55,147 nt of DNA from Pirellulales bacterium (GCA_036490175.1 DASXEJ010000361.1:1-55147); one strand, 5' to 3'; shown: positions 26,377 to 35,611, counted from the stretch's first letter. Made by a program: numbers and translations. Notes: generated by a model from the letters alone, not told the origin.

Positions 26377-29300
26377 CTACGCGCTTCTAAATCGCCCGTC
26401 GGCCGCCAGCACATCGAGCAAGTCTTCGTCGACGCTCGAAGCCAGCAATTGACCAAACATGGCGGTCCCGGCATCAGCGACGGGCCATTTCGACGAATTC
26501 GGCACAGATTTGCCTGATTGATGTGCCGCCGAGGATAAAGTCGACAAACCCGCCAGGCCGCCGCTGACCGACTTCTGTGAAAGAACGTGGTCGATCGATG
26601 CAGCAAACTGCGGCGCGTCGAGCTTGCCGATAAACGATGCCGTACGATCAAGCGCCTGCGGACTGGCGAACGACGGCGCGAGCTCAAAGAGCAGCTGTGC
26701 CGGCGAGGATGCCACAGCACTCGTCACGTTCGCACTGGCAACGCTCAACGCCGCAACGTCAGCCCGCGCTGCGGCAAGCACGCTGCCATTGGCGTCGTTT
26801 TGCGCTACTTGGATAACTGCAGCGCTGGCCGCAGCGCCGTTAATATTATCGATCGTGGCGTTGCCGGTTCCGACGGTATCGATATCGCCCGCGCCGGCGC
26901 CACTTCCGGAACCGCCGCCGGCCGGGAGCGTTTTCAACCATTGCGAAGCGATTACATTTATGTCCAAGCCGTTGACGATGCCATCGCCATTGATGTCGCC
27001 GGCCAGGCCGCCCACCGACAGCCAATGCGACGCGATCTGGTTAATATCCAGACCGTTGACGACTCCGTCTGGGCTTGTGTCGCCAGGCAGGATATTGACG
27101 CCGAAGCGGAAATCGCCACCGGGGCTGCCGTTGCCCGACGGAAACACGCTTGTGCCATTCGTCCAGTCCCCGTCGAGGGGATTGCCTAAGGAATCGGTAA
27201 CGGCATTCACGCCGGTCGACACTAGATCGAGTGTTAGTCGGTCCGTGCCGATCGGGCTGGCCAACGTCCAAATAGCCGTGTGCGTTGTATTGCTATAGCT
27301 AAATCCGTTGAACGCGTACTGGCCCACCGACACGCCCGTGACTACCAGACTATTCTCCGAGACGTTCACGTTCTCATTGAATGTGATCTGGATCTGATTC
27401 AAGGTGTTCCAGGGCAACGGTTGCAACTGCGCTGACGAGCCGACGGGGATTTGATAGCCCGTCGCGCCTAGACCCGCGTTCTGCAAGGCACTCTGAAAGG
27501 TTGGCGCCCAGGTCGAGCCGTCGACCACCACCGCGGCGACACGCGGCGGCACTACAACGTTGATCGTCATGCTCTTGGGCAACGGATCCAGGTTGATGCC
27601 GCCGTTAGCGGTACCGCCGTTGTCCTCGACCTGGAACATGAAACTCGTATACGGCGAGCCACTGGCGCCGGCGGACGACGTAAAGGTGAGCAATCCGGCG
27701 GCGATGTCGGTGGCGCTAACCAATTGCCCCGCGGTAACCGCCACGCCGTTATCGGCCAAAGTTCCGACCGTGGGCACAGGCACAGTAGTGATCTCGACTG
27801 CCAGCAGCGAGTTCGGCGGATTGTCGTTGGGATCGCTGAAGCCAAAATCGCTCGCGGCAAACTGGTAGGGCGTCCCCTGAAATTCGGTGATCGTGTTATT
27901 AGTGCCGGTCGGTGCGTGGTTAATGCTCATCACAGTGAAAGACAGTGGACTGCTGGCCGCGGCCAGCGCGCCGGCTCCGTCAAATGCCTGCACCTTCCAC
28001 TGGAAGCTATCCCCCGTGGCTAACCCCGCGGCCGGCGTGTAGCTGGTGCCAGTCACCGAGATGCCGTTGGCAATCGTGGTCTGCGTGGTCGTGTCAACGA
28101 TTGTCAGAAAATAGCCCGTCGCGTCTGGGACTGATGACCACTGAAACGTGGGAGTCGTTGTACTCACGGTTCCGCTAGGTGCCGTCGGGGTCGGCACTTC
28201 GCTGATGCCCGCCAATGCTGACACGATCGTATTGGCGCGCGGACTGCCCAGACCGGTTACATAGTCATAACCTGGCCCGGCGGACAAACCGCCCGTATTC
28301 GTTCCGGACGTCACATCGAGAAAGTCATAGGCGTAACTACCATTGGAGTAGAGCGCGTAGAGGTCGTTCAATGTGGTGAGGCCGGGCAAGGCGCCCGCCG
28401 TCCCGCGGGCCTGATCGGCAATGGCCACCAACGCGGCCCAAGAGGGTGACCCCAAGCTAGTTCCGCCGACATTGAACCAAGGTTGGCTGATACTGCCGTC
28501 GTACGTGTCGTATACATATACACCCGAAGCGTTATTGGCATCGAAGGACACATCCGGGGCCATGCGGAGGCCGGGATTCGATCCTCCCGACGGCTGTACG
28601 CCGTGCTGGTAGGAGAATTGCGGATTGGGGCTGGGGCCGCCGTTGCTGTCAATCCAGGCTACCTCGCCGGCGTATGTCCCGTCGGCTGCGATCGAGAGCG
28701 TAGTGCCTCCGACGCCCAGCACATTCGGATCGGTGGCGGGATACTCGCCCGCCCCTCCGGAATCCCCGCTCGAAGCGATAAACGTCACGCCCACTTTGCC
28801 CGACGGAGTGCTGTACAGGGCGGGATCGTTCTGCGAGAAGGTCTCGATCGCACCATAGCTCATCGAAACGACCGAAGCCGCCGGCAGGCTCGACAATGTG
28901 CCGATACCAGAATGGACCGCGGTAGAAACTGCAACATCCAGGTTCGAAAAACTGTTGTCGGTCGCCTCGACAAGCAAGATGTTTGCCCCGGGCGCCAGCG
29001 CGTGCGCCCACTCGACGTCGAGCGAGATCTCGATGCCGGCATTCGCATTATCGCCCGTCTTCGGCGCATTGCTTGGCAACGGAGAGGCATTGCCGTTTTG
29101 GTTGACGACTGTCAGTTGAGGATCCGGCAGACCAAACGCGTGATCAAAGGCCTTCAGGTCCGAGACAATGTTCGGCTGATTCCACGGATCGACGATGGCA
29201 ATCGTCTGGCCGGTGCCATCCCCTTTGGTAGGGCCGCTTGGACCGTTCGGCGGAAAGAAAATATTGTTGAATCCATAGACCATTGCAATTTGCGCAGGTT

Positions 29301-29625
29301 TAAATGGCGAGGACAGGTTAACCAGCGGCTCTGCCCCTCCGGACGAGGCGTCTTGATCACTGGCCGACGAAGCGCCGGCCGTCGCCGCTCCAGAACCGGC
29401 CGCCGTGATAGAGGTGATGGATGCCGATGAAGCGTTGACGACCGAATCGCCAGGCGCCGCGGTGGGCGTGGCAATAATCTGCGAACTGGCGGCGTCAAAT
29501 AGATAGCGCTCTTCAAGCGACTCTAAACGCAACGCGCGCGCGCGACACCGTGCGCGCCGCTTCGCTGGTTTATTTATCCAAACACCGTGTTGTTGCGCAA
29601 AGCTGCCTGCCGCGCGACGTGCCAT
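26377..29625 (-). CDS. Secreted S53 (sedolisin) peptidase with dockerin, paralogue of the 7535 gene
   Basis: 1082 residues from the ATG at 29625 (an upstream ATG at 29676 would add 17). LEERYLF (residues 37-43) is a LEPR-XLL variant. The sedolisin domain spans about residues 120-480: E199 and D203 in EISLDVEWAHA, the oxyanion Asp in ASSGDSGG, and nucleophile S390 in GGTSLGSP. Then come an Ig-like domain (FQWSSVPDATGYFL), a cadherin-like domain, and an Ig-like segment shared with the other peptidase (FSYSNTTHTAIWTLASPIG). A paired dockerin, Gly/Ser linker and a C-terminal tail follow (PSFASPQALDRTASFIGKL). Unlike its relative it has no SdrD-B/P-domain repeats. Secreted; substrate unknown. Confidence 0.85.
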   Translation of the reverse strand: MARRAAGSFAQQHGVWINKPAKRRARCRARALRLESLEERYLFDAASSQIIATPTAAPGDSVVNASSASITSITAAGSGAATAGASSASDQDASSGGAEPLVNLSSPFKPAQIAMVYGFNNIFFPPNGPSGPTKGDGTGQTIAIVDPWNQPNIVSDLKAFDHAFGLPDPQLTVVNQNGNASPLPSNAPKTGDNANAGIEISLDVEWAHALAPGANILLVEATDNSFSNLDVAVSTAVHSGIGTLSSLPAASVVSMSYGAIETFSQNDPALYSTPSGKVGVTFIASSGDSGGAGEYPATDPNVLGVGGTTLSIAADGTYAGEVAWIDSNGGPSPNPQFSYQHGVQPSGGSNPGLRMAPDVSFDANNASGVYVYDTYDGSISQPWFNVGGTSLGSPSWAALVAIADQARGTAGALPGLTTLNDLYALYSNGSYAYDFLDVTSGTNTGGLSAGPGYDYVTGLGSPRANTIVSALAGISEVPTPTAPSGTVSTTTPTFQWSSVPDATGYFLTIVDTTTQTTIANGISVTGTSYTPAAGLATGDSFQWKVQAFDGAGALAAASSPLSFTVMSINHAPTGTNNTITEFQGTPYQFAASDFGFSDPNDNPPNSLLAVEITTVPVPTVGTLADNGVAVTAGQLVSATDIAAGLLTFTSSAGASGSPYTSFMFQVEDNGGTANGGINLDPLPKSMTINVVVPPRVAAVVVDGSTWAPTFQSALQNAGLGATGYQIPVGSSAQLQPLPWNTLNQIQITFNENVNVSENSLVVTGVSVGQYAFNGFSYSNTTHTAIWTLASPIGTDRLTLDLVSTGVNAVTDSLGNPLDGDWTNGTSVFPSGNGSPGGDFRFGVNILPGDTSPDGVVNGLDINQIASHWLSVGGLAGDINGDGIVNGLDINVIASQWLKTLPAGGGSGSGAGAGDIDTVGTGNATIDNINGAAASAAVIQVAQNDANGSVLAAARADVAALSVASANVTSAVASSPAQLLFELAPSFASPQALDRTASFIGKLDAPQFAASIDHVLSQKSVSGGLAGLSTLSSAAHQSGKSVPNSSKWPVADAGTAMFGQLLASSVDEDLLDVLAADGRFRSA

Positions 29626-30392
29626 ACCCCAGTCCCTTCCCCCTTCCGGCATCGGCCAGTGCCGGTCGATGATCAATCTAGGCTAACCGACTCGGCGTGG
29701 CAATCAAGACCAGGACGTAGGGCGTGCTGGTACTCGATCGGGGCTAGCCGATTGGGCATCCCCTCATTTCCGCATTACTTACGAAGCGGCAATCGCAAAG
29801 CGGTGCTGAACCGGGTCAGAAGCCATTCAGGAATCCGACCGATTGCTTGACAACGATTTCCTTCGGCACACGGAATGGAAGAGATCCCAGCCGGCCAACT
29901 TTACGTCGGCACGGACTTGCCCTTCGCCGGCCTTGCGACAAATCGCGGCATGCCGCGCCAGAAATCGCGGCGGCTTGTCGAACTGAAAGAAGCGCTCCAG
30001 GGCCATCTCGGGAGTGACAACCAACGTGCCAGCATGCGCACCACGTCGTCTTCGCAGCGGTTAATGTTTTCAAGTTGGTCACTGGAATCTTCCGAGGCGC
30101 TGACACGTCTCGGCGCTTATAACAGATCCGCACCAGAACGGATCGCAGTGGCAGCATAGCGTAGCTGGCAAAACAAACGAGCGGCATCAAAGCAGACCGT
30201 GCATGATGCTTGCAAATTATTCAGGCAACCCGGCGGCGTCCATGCTAGCCCTCCTGTGACTCGTTCAAGCGGTCTTGTGGAGCACCTTGGAAAGAGGTAT
30301 CAGTTTCGCCTTACCGCTCTCTCCGGGGTGCGCGACGACGGGTCCGGGGTAGGAGCCCTACCCCCGCATTGGACCTTATCTTGGTCGATCGG
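29626..30392. other. Noncoding or decayed stretch
   Basis: No gene is supported in this 767-base stretch. On the minus strand around 29816-30024 two overlapping frames each contain protein-like pieces (LERFFQFDKPPRFLARHAAI in one, LPFRVPKEIVVKQSVGF in another). This could be the remnant of a frameshifted gene, but no family is recognisable and the idea is weak. Confidence 0.3.
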
Positions 30393-31355
30393 ATGATTCC
30401 GCCGTACCGCAAAGGTCGGTTTCTTTGGGCGTGCATCATGTGGTGCCTCCCCCTGGGAGGCTGCGCCCTGAAGCCATATCAATACGGGCATTTCCATGAT
30501 TCGACGGCCGAGGAAGCGCCGCCGCCAAGTGTGGTGATCGAACGGGGCGCTCCCAATAAGACGCTCGACCGTATCGCCAACATTGTTGGTTTCCCGGCCC
30601 GCATCTTGCCCATGAATTCCAAGATCAACGACCACAATATCGCGCCTGAGACAGAAGAAAAGCTGAAGACGTATCTGGTGAAAAACGAGTTGACGGATGT
30701 CCGCGTATTCGTCAACGAGTATGCCCCGAAGGATCGGTGGCGGAGGCTGCGCGACAACAAGCTTGTCAGCGCGGGGTGGCGTTACACCGTGGGCTCGCTC
30801 AGCGTGATCGGTTACACGATCTTTCCGGGGCGTATTTTCGGCGGCGATCGCTACGACCCCTTTACGAATAGCTTGGACCTTAACTCCGACGTCGCGGCCG
30901 TTGTGCTGCGCGAGGCAGCCTATGCCAAAGACGTTCACTCCCACAAGCTGCCGGGCACCTACGCCGTAACCCAAGAATTGCCCTTGGTGGGATTATTAAG
31001 CGATGGCCGTTCCGTGCGCGACGTGATCGGCTACGCCCGCGATCAAGATGATTGGGAAGTCGAGCAGGAGGCATACCATGTGTTGTTCCCACAAATGGGC
31101 GCGGCGAGCACATCGCTGGGGGGTGCCTTCGTTTCTTCGGTTTGGTGGGGCGGGCCGGTGCTTGGCGCAGGTGGCGCGGCGGTCGGGCATGTCGCCGGCC
31201 GCACGATGTCTAAACGCGAGGCCGCCAAGCACGAGAAACCGGAATCGCCCACGGAGCCTGAGAATACCGACGTGCAACAAGCCCGCTACATTGAGAGCAA
31301 GGCGACGGAAGAACCGTCATCCGAGCCGAAGTTGCTCCGCTTGCCTCCGCCGTAA
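30393..31355 (+). CDS. Putative lipoprotein of unknown function
   Basis: 320 residues from the ATG at 30393; a TTG at 30369 is an alternative. A short hydrophobic segment ends in a lipobox (PLGGC), so the mature protein should be lipid-anchored at Cys. I do not recognise the rest. Residues 40-130 hold a mixed alpha/beta stretch; then YTVGSLSVIGYTIFPG and a GDRYDPFTNSLDLNSDVAAVV segment followed by EAAYAKDVHSHKLPG. Near residues 235-265 a small-residue, Gly/Ala-rich hydrophobic stretch (WWGGPVLGAGGAAVGHVAGR) may insert in or lie on a membrane. The tail is Glu/Lys/Pro-rich and probably disordered. No close neighbour suggests a role. Confidence 0.65.
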   Translation: MIPPYRKGRFLWACIMWCLPLGGCALKPYQYGHFHDSTAEEAPPPSVVIERGAPNKTLDRIANIVGFPARILPMNSKINDHNIAPETEEKLKTYLVKNELTDVRVFVNEYAPKDRWRRLRDNKLVSAGWRYTVGSLSVIGYTIFPGRIFGGDRYDPFTNSLDLNSDVAAVVLREAAYAKDVHSHKLPGTYAVTQELPLVGLLSDGRSVRDVIGYARDQDDWEVEQEAYHVLFPQMGAASTSLGGAFVSSVWWGGPVLGAGGAAVGHVAGRTMSKREAAKHEKPESPTEPENTDVQQARYIESKATEEPSSEPKLLRLPPP

Positions 31356-31881
31356 TTGCCGATCGATTTCGGGCTGAGCAGAGCGAGAAGTTCGGACTAT
31401 CATTGTTCCCAGGCGTTCACTTGCCTGGCAATCGTTCGGCAGTGATCAGCGGCAGGCCTTGATCGCGTCGTGGATAGAGTCCCAGAGCACGATCCGCGCC
31501 TGCAATGACCCGACCGCGGCGCACGTGGCGCGACGCCATTTTGCCGCGTCCGATGCGCAAAGCTCCTCGATCAAGCGAGCCGCCATGGGCCCGCGCTCGT
31601 CACCGTCTAACTAAATATGCCGCAACTAATAGTAGTCGAAGGAGGCCAATGCTCCGTCGGCGGGTAGATTGTAATCATCTGGGCGGACCTGGGGATTGGG
31701 CCCATAAACGATGCGTCGGCGCGTCTTTCTCGCTAGCTTTTCACGTTCTTTTCATGTTGGCACGTTAAATTGTGGCCGGTTTCGCCAGACCTGTGCCGCG
31801 ATCAGTTGCGACTACCAGTAGATTCTGAATCTCACATTCCGCAAAAACACCTCTTGTCCCGGCGCACACTCTTGGAGGGCC
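31356..31881. other. Intergenic region before the two-component system
   Basis: About 525 bases with no credible gene. A 39-codon open frame starts at 31649 with an AAGGAGG three bases upstream, which is too close for efficient initiation, so it is not called. TCACGTT-type repeats lie near its end (31741-31766). Confidence 0.35.
31741..31766 (+). promoter_or_regulatory. Tandem TCAYGTT repeats, candidate OmpR-type regulator box
   Basis: TCACGTT (31741-31747) and TCATGTT (31752-31758) are spaced 11 bases start to start, with a further GCACGTT at 31760-31766. Two 7-base direct repeats with 4 bases between is the classic arrangement for PhoB/OmpR-type regulators. They lie about 120 bases upstream of the response-regulator start, so autoregulation is plausible but inferred. 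Confidence 0.4.
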
Positions 31882-32556
31882 ATGCGAGTCTTGTTGATCG
31901 AGGATTTCGAGCTGCTGCGAGATTCCCTCGCCACGGGACTGCGCGAAGCAGGGTTCGCTGTGGATGTTGCCGCGGAAGGAAAGACAGGTCTGTGGTATGC
32001 CACGACGATTGATTACGACGTCATCATTCTGGACCTGATGCTCCCTGAAATCGACGGACTTTCGATCCTTAAACAGCTGCGTAGCGAGGGCCGGGGAACG
32101 CACGTCTTGATTCTGACTGCCAAGGATACCTCGGCCGATCGAGTGACCGGCCTCGACGCCGGAGCCGATGACTACCTGGTAAAGCCGTTCGACTTTGCCG
32201 AATTGCTCGCGCGCGTACGCGCCCTGGTGCGGCGCAAGTACGACGCGAAGTCTCCCACGATCAGCGTGGCCGATCTGGAGCTCGATACAACGACGCGCTC
32301 CGTTCGCCGCGGAGGGCAGGTCGTCGAGCTGAGTGCCCGAGAATTTGCCTTGCTCGAGTTTCTGGCGTCGCGCGCCGGGCAGGTTGTGTCGCGAACCGAG
32401 ATTTGGGAACACGTTTACGAGTTCAATTCGACGGCGGATAGCAACGTGGTCGATGCCTTCATCCGCCTGTTACGGCGGAAAATCGAAAGCCCCGATCTGC
32501 CGAAGCTGATCCATACGCGGCGTGGCCACGGATATTGCCTGGGGGAGAAACCTTGA
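31882..32556 (+). CDS. OmpR/PhoB-family response regulator
   Basis: 224 residues. The receiver domain (residues 1-115) starts MRVLLIEDFELLRDSLATGL, has the phospho-acceptor D51 in DVIILDLMLPEIDG, the Thr in ILTAKD and the Lys in DDYLVKPFDF. The C-terminal winged helix (about 130-222) has the OmpR-type LSAREFALLEFLASRAGQVV and VDAFIRLLRRKIE segments. It binds DNA when phosphorylated by its partner kinase, encoded immediately downstream: the stop TGA overlaps the kinase start as TGATG. GGAGG before the ATG supports the start. The signal sensed is unknown. Confidence 0.95.
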   Translation: MRVLLIEDFELLRDSLATGLREAGFAVDVAAEGKTGLWYATTIDYDVIILDLMLPEIDGLSILKQLRSEGRGTHVLILTAKDTSADRVTGLDAGADDYLVKPFDFAELLARVRALVRRKYDAKSPTISVADLELDTTTRSVRRGGQVVELSAREFALLEFLASRAGQVVSRTEIWEHVYEFNSTADSNVVDAFIRLLRRKIESPDLPKLIHTRRGHGYCLGEKP

Positions 32557-33989
32557 TGCCCTCGGTTCGCAGCCGCCTCTTGTCGCGGACGACCACGCTA
32601 CTAGTTTTGATGTTCGCCGTCGCAGCGGTGGCCGTCTACGTTCCCATGCGCGCTTCGCTACTGAACGCTTTCGATGCGGAATTGCAGCTTGAAGCGCGCG
32701 CCTTGGCCTCGCAGGTCGAGCAGATGGGAGGAGAGATCGTTCTAGAGTTCGAACTGGGGGAACTGCCCGAATACGCCAGAGAGGAGCGGCCGCACTATTT
32801 CCAGATTTGGTCATCCAACGGGCATACCGAGGCCAAATCACACTCGCTGGCAAACCGGGATCTCGAGAAGCCGGCGCCTCTTGCGGACGTCGTCGCTTAT
32901 CAATCGATCGCCTTGCCCGATGGTAATGCCGCACGGCAAGTATCGCTCGAGTTTCAACCACGCTTGGAGGATGCCGGCCCAAACGTGCAGGAGCCACTGC
33001 ATGACCCGCTAATCATCACCGTGATCCGGGACACAGTCGAACTCGATGCCACTCTGGCAACATTGGCCTGGTCGCTGCTGATCGTGATGGGGCTCACCGT
33101 GACACTGTCGATCTTATTGCTCGACCGGCTTATTCAACAAGGTTTGAAACCCCTTAATATCCTGGCCGCCGGGATTTCGCAGGTGGGCATCGCGGATCTG
33201 GCCGAGCGATTGCAAATGGCTGACGCTCCCGCGGAGTTGGCCCCCGTCGTCGAGCGGCTCAACGAGTTGTTGGCGCGACTTGATGCGACGCTCACACGAG
33301 AGAAATCATTCACCGCCGATGTGGCACACGAGTTGCGCACGCCTCTAGCCGGCTTACGCGCCGCGCTAGACGTTTGCGCAACCAGGCCGCGCTCGCCCGA
33401 GGCCTATCAACTGGTGATCGGCAAATGTCTTCGTGTAATCGAGAGCATGCAGGCGATGGTCGGCAACCTGTTGATGCTGGCCCGCGCTGACGCTCAGCAA
33501 CTGACCGTCACTTCCGAATCGGTCCCAATGGACAACTTGTTGCGCGCTTGTTGGTCTCCCTATGCCTCGACGGCACAGGGGCGGCAGCTCGATCTGCAAT
33601 GGGATGTCGACGTCGACGCAGTCGTACAGCTCGATCGCGAGAAAGCTTCGCTCGTCTTCAAGAATCTCTTCGAGAATGCCGTCGACTACGCGGCCGAAGG
33701 GGGCTGGATTCGCGTCACGGCCCGTTTTGCCGATGGCAATCCGCGGATCATTGTTGCCAACAACGGCTGTCAATTAAAGGACAAAGACATTGGACAGCTC
33801 TTCAGTCGTTTTTGGCGCGGCGATACGGCGCGGACCGACGCCGTATTGCACAGCGGGCTGGGTCTGTCATTGTGCCAAAAAATCATTGAGGTTCTCGGCG
33901 GCACGGTCGTTGTGAGTCTGGACCGGGACGTCTTTGCGGTCAAAGTCGTTCTGCCTCGGACGTCTCTAGCAACTCCGGTTGCACTCTGA
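32556..33989 (+). CDS. Sensor histidine kinase
   Basis: 477 residues from the ATG overlapping the regulator stop (TGATG), with GGGGGAG as ribosome-binding site; a TTG upstream is less likely. It has a transmembrane helix near residues 12-30, an extracytoplasmic domain of about 135 residues rich in acidic residues, and a second helix near 170-190. A HAMP-like region follows (about 195-245), then a DHp helix with H258 in FTADVAHELRTPLAG, and an ATP-binding domain with NLFENAVDYAAEGG (N box) and SGLGLSLCQKIIE (G2-like box). It phosphorylates the adjacent response regulator. The ligand is not evident; the periplasmic part is not a familiar sensor domain. Confidence 0.93.
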   Translation: MPSVRSRLLSRTTTLLVLMFAVAAVAVYVPMRASLLNAFDAELQLEARALASQVEQMGGEIVLEFELGELPEYAREERPHYFQIWSSNGHTEAKSHSLANRDLEKPAPLADVVAYQSIALPDGNAARQVSLEFQPRLEDAGPNVQEPLHDPLIITVIRDTVELDATLATLAWSLLIVMGLTVTLSILLLDRLIQQGLKPLNILAAGISQVGIADLAERLQMADAPAELAPVVERLNELLARLDATLTREKSFTADVAHELRTPLAGLRAALDVCATRPRSPEAYQLVIGKCLRVIESMQAMVGNLLMLARADAQQLTVTSESVPMDNLLRACWSPYASTAQGRQLDLQWDVDVDAVVQLDREKASLVFKNLFENAVDYAAEGGWIRVTARFADGNPRIIVANNGCQLKDKDIGQLFSRFWRGDTARTDAVLHSGLGLSLCQKIIEVLGGTVVVSLDRDVFAVKVVLPRTSLATPVAL

Positions 33990-33996
33990 GCCCCGT

Positions 33997-34650
33997 ATGA
34001 CGAGCCCACGTCCGCCCGACGATTTTCAGCAGGCCTTTAATCAACTTGACGGCGAGGTTGCGCGGTTACACCGCGAGTTCGACACGTATCGTGCATTGTT
34101 TTCCGGCAACGAAAGCATCGACTTATTGCGTCGCGCGAGTGAATTCACGATGGCGGTCATCAAGGACGCCCTGGCCTCGGATATATCTCGCGGCATCATC
34201 CGTCTTATCGACAAGTCCGCGCTTCTCGGTCAACCTCAGGTAACGCTGCTGTGGCTCGCCGATCGGCTGCCGGTGGACTTCGACCTTGCAGAGCGAGAGG
34301 GCCTAGCCGCGATTCTGCGCGACATTCGCGTGCTGACCGGACCTTTTCGCGACCATGGCGCAATGGCACCCATCAGGATCGACGTATCGATTCGTCGCGG
34401 ACGCTTGCTGCGGGGCATGAGCCTGACGGACATCGCCAAGGTGCTGCACCTGATGCTGGATTTTGTCAATGTCGTCCGCACGCATTTTGGCAACGTTACG
34501 GTGCAATCGACGGATGTCATCCAAATTGGCAGTACGTCGCAACTGTTAACCGTCTTACGAGACGGCCTGGCGCTGCGAGATACCCGCGACCGCCTGCGGG
34601 CCGGGCGCATGTCTTTGGAACAGGCCTGCGCCTCGCTCAGCCTAACCTGA
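33997..34650 (+). CDS. HEPN/AbiU2-like helical protein
   Basis: 217 residues, beginning seven bases after the kinase stop, so probably on the same transcript. It is all-helical. The segment YRALFSGNESIDLLRRASEF, then a few residues on, IIRLIDKSALLGQ, resembles the AbiU2-like HEPN pattern (a Tyr/Phe-rich helix, then R-x-x-D on a second helix). That family includes abortive-infection and toxin-like proteins and also domains of uncertain role. Here RLID supplies the R-x-x-D. The C-terminal half is not recognisable. The call comes from pattern memory only. No antitoxin partner is visible, so a toxin role is not claimed. Confidence 0.5.
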   Translation: MTSPRPPDDFQQAFNQLDGEVARLHREFDTYRALFSGNESIDLLRRASEFTMAVIKDALASDISRGIIRLIDKSALLGQPQVTLLWLADRLPVDFDLAEREGLAAILRDIRVLTGPFRDHGAMAPIRIDVSIRRGRLLRGMSLTDIAKVLHLMLDFVNVVRTHFGNVTVQSTDVIQIGSTSQLLTVLRDGLALRDTRDRLRAGRMSLEQACASLSLT

Positions 34651-34846
34651 TGCGGAACCTTCGCGCCGCCGCCTAATTCGCGTGCCAGCTTTCGATCGCA
34701 CACAGCGCATGCGCGTCGTACCGCGCAGGTTCGCGTCCCGCGTGTTCTGTTCACCTGCCGGGTGCCTGGGCAGTAGACCGTCGACATGGCAGAATTGGCT
34801 TCGCGACGCACTACATCGTTCGCCGTCACCGTGCAAGGAGAGACCG

Positions 34847-35611
34847 TTGAAGTTGCAAGGAAAGAAGGCCGTCATTACCGGCGGAGCATCCGGAATCGGC
34901 CAGGGCTGTGCCATGGCCCTCGCGGCAGCAGGTGCCGATGTGGCGCTCAATGATCGAAGCGATGGACCTGGACTGCAGGCGGTGCTAGCCGATATTCGCA
35001 GGTTAGGCCGGCAGGCCGTCGGTGTTCCAGGCGACGCTTTCGACCGCGCCGAGTGCGAGCGGATCGTGGCCGCCGCCGTCGAAGGGTTGGGGCAGATCGA
35101 CATTCTGGTCAGTAGCCCGGCTTACACGGCACGGGCACCGTTTCTCGACTTCGATCCCCAAAAGTTCGAAGCGGTTCTGCGCGGCACGCTGGTGGCCGGC
35201 TTTCACATCAGCCAATTGGTTGCGCGGCACATGGTCGATCGCGGCGCGGGGGGCAAGATCGTGTTCATCTCGAGCGTGCAGGCGCGAATTCCTTATACGC
35301 GCAGCGTGGCCTACAATGCGGCCAAGGCTGGACTGAATAACATGGCGTACACGATCGCCAACGAATTGTTGCCGCATCGAATCAACGTCAATTGCATCGA
35401 GCCCGGCTGGATCGATACGCCGGGCGAACGTGCCGCGTTCGGTGACGAAGCCATCGCGCGGGATGGTCCACAACTTCCCTGGGGTCGGCTAGGAACCGCG
35501 GCCGATGTAGGAAATGCCGCTGCGTTTCTCGCTTCGGAGGAAGCGGCCTATGTCACCGGAACGACACTGGTAGTCGACGGCGGGTTATGGCTCAAGGCGG
35601 CGCGCGCTTAG
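34847..35611 (+). CDS. SDR-family NAD(P) oxidoreductase
   Basis: 254 residues from the TTG at 34847, which has an AGGAG six bases upstream; the longer frame to 34682 adds 55 residues without SDR character. The cofactor motif is TGGASGIG. The catalytic triad is S143 (FISSVQAR), Y156 and K160 (AYNAAKAG). The usual NNAG motif after the fourth strand is replaced by VSSPAY, which is unusual. The C-terminal EPGWIDTPGE and ASEEAAYVTGTTLVVDGG segments are family-standard. It reduces or oxidises an alcohol/ketone with NAD(P)H; the substrate is unknown. The class IV aminotransferase gene follows on the same strand after 62 bases. Confidence 0.9.
   Translation: MKLQGKKAVITGGASGIGQGCAMALAAAGADVALNDRSDGPGLQAVLADIRRLGRQAVGVPGDAFDRAECERIVAAAVEGLGQIDILVSSPAYTARAPFLDFDPQKFEAVLRGTLVAGFHISQLVARHMVDRGAGGKIVFISSVQARIPYTRSVAYNAAKAGLNNMAYTIANELLPHRINVNCIEPGWIDTPGERAAFGDEAIARDGPQLPWGRLGTAADVGNAAAFLASEEAAYVTGTTLVVDGGLWLKAARA

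Noticed and set aside
29816-30190. Open frame on the minus strand upstream of the lipoprotein gene
   Set aside because: Only scattered protein-like pieces and no family; treated as part of a noncoding or decayed stretch.
31649-31768. 39-codon frame with a strong AAGGAGG, possible leader peptide
   Set aside because: The ribosome-binding site is only three bases from the ATG, which is too close, and the peptide has no attenuator-like codon run.
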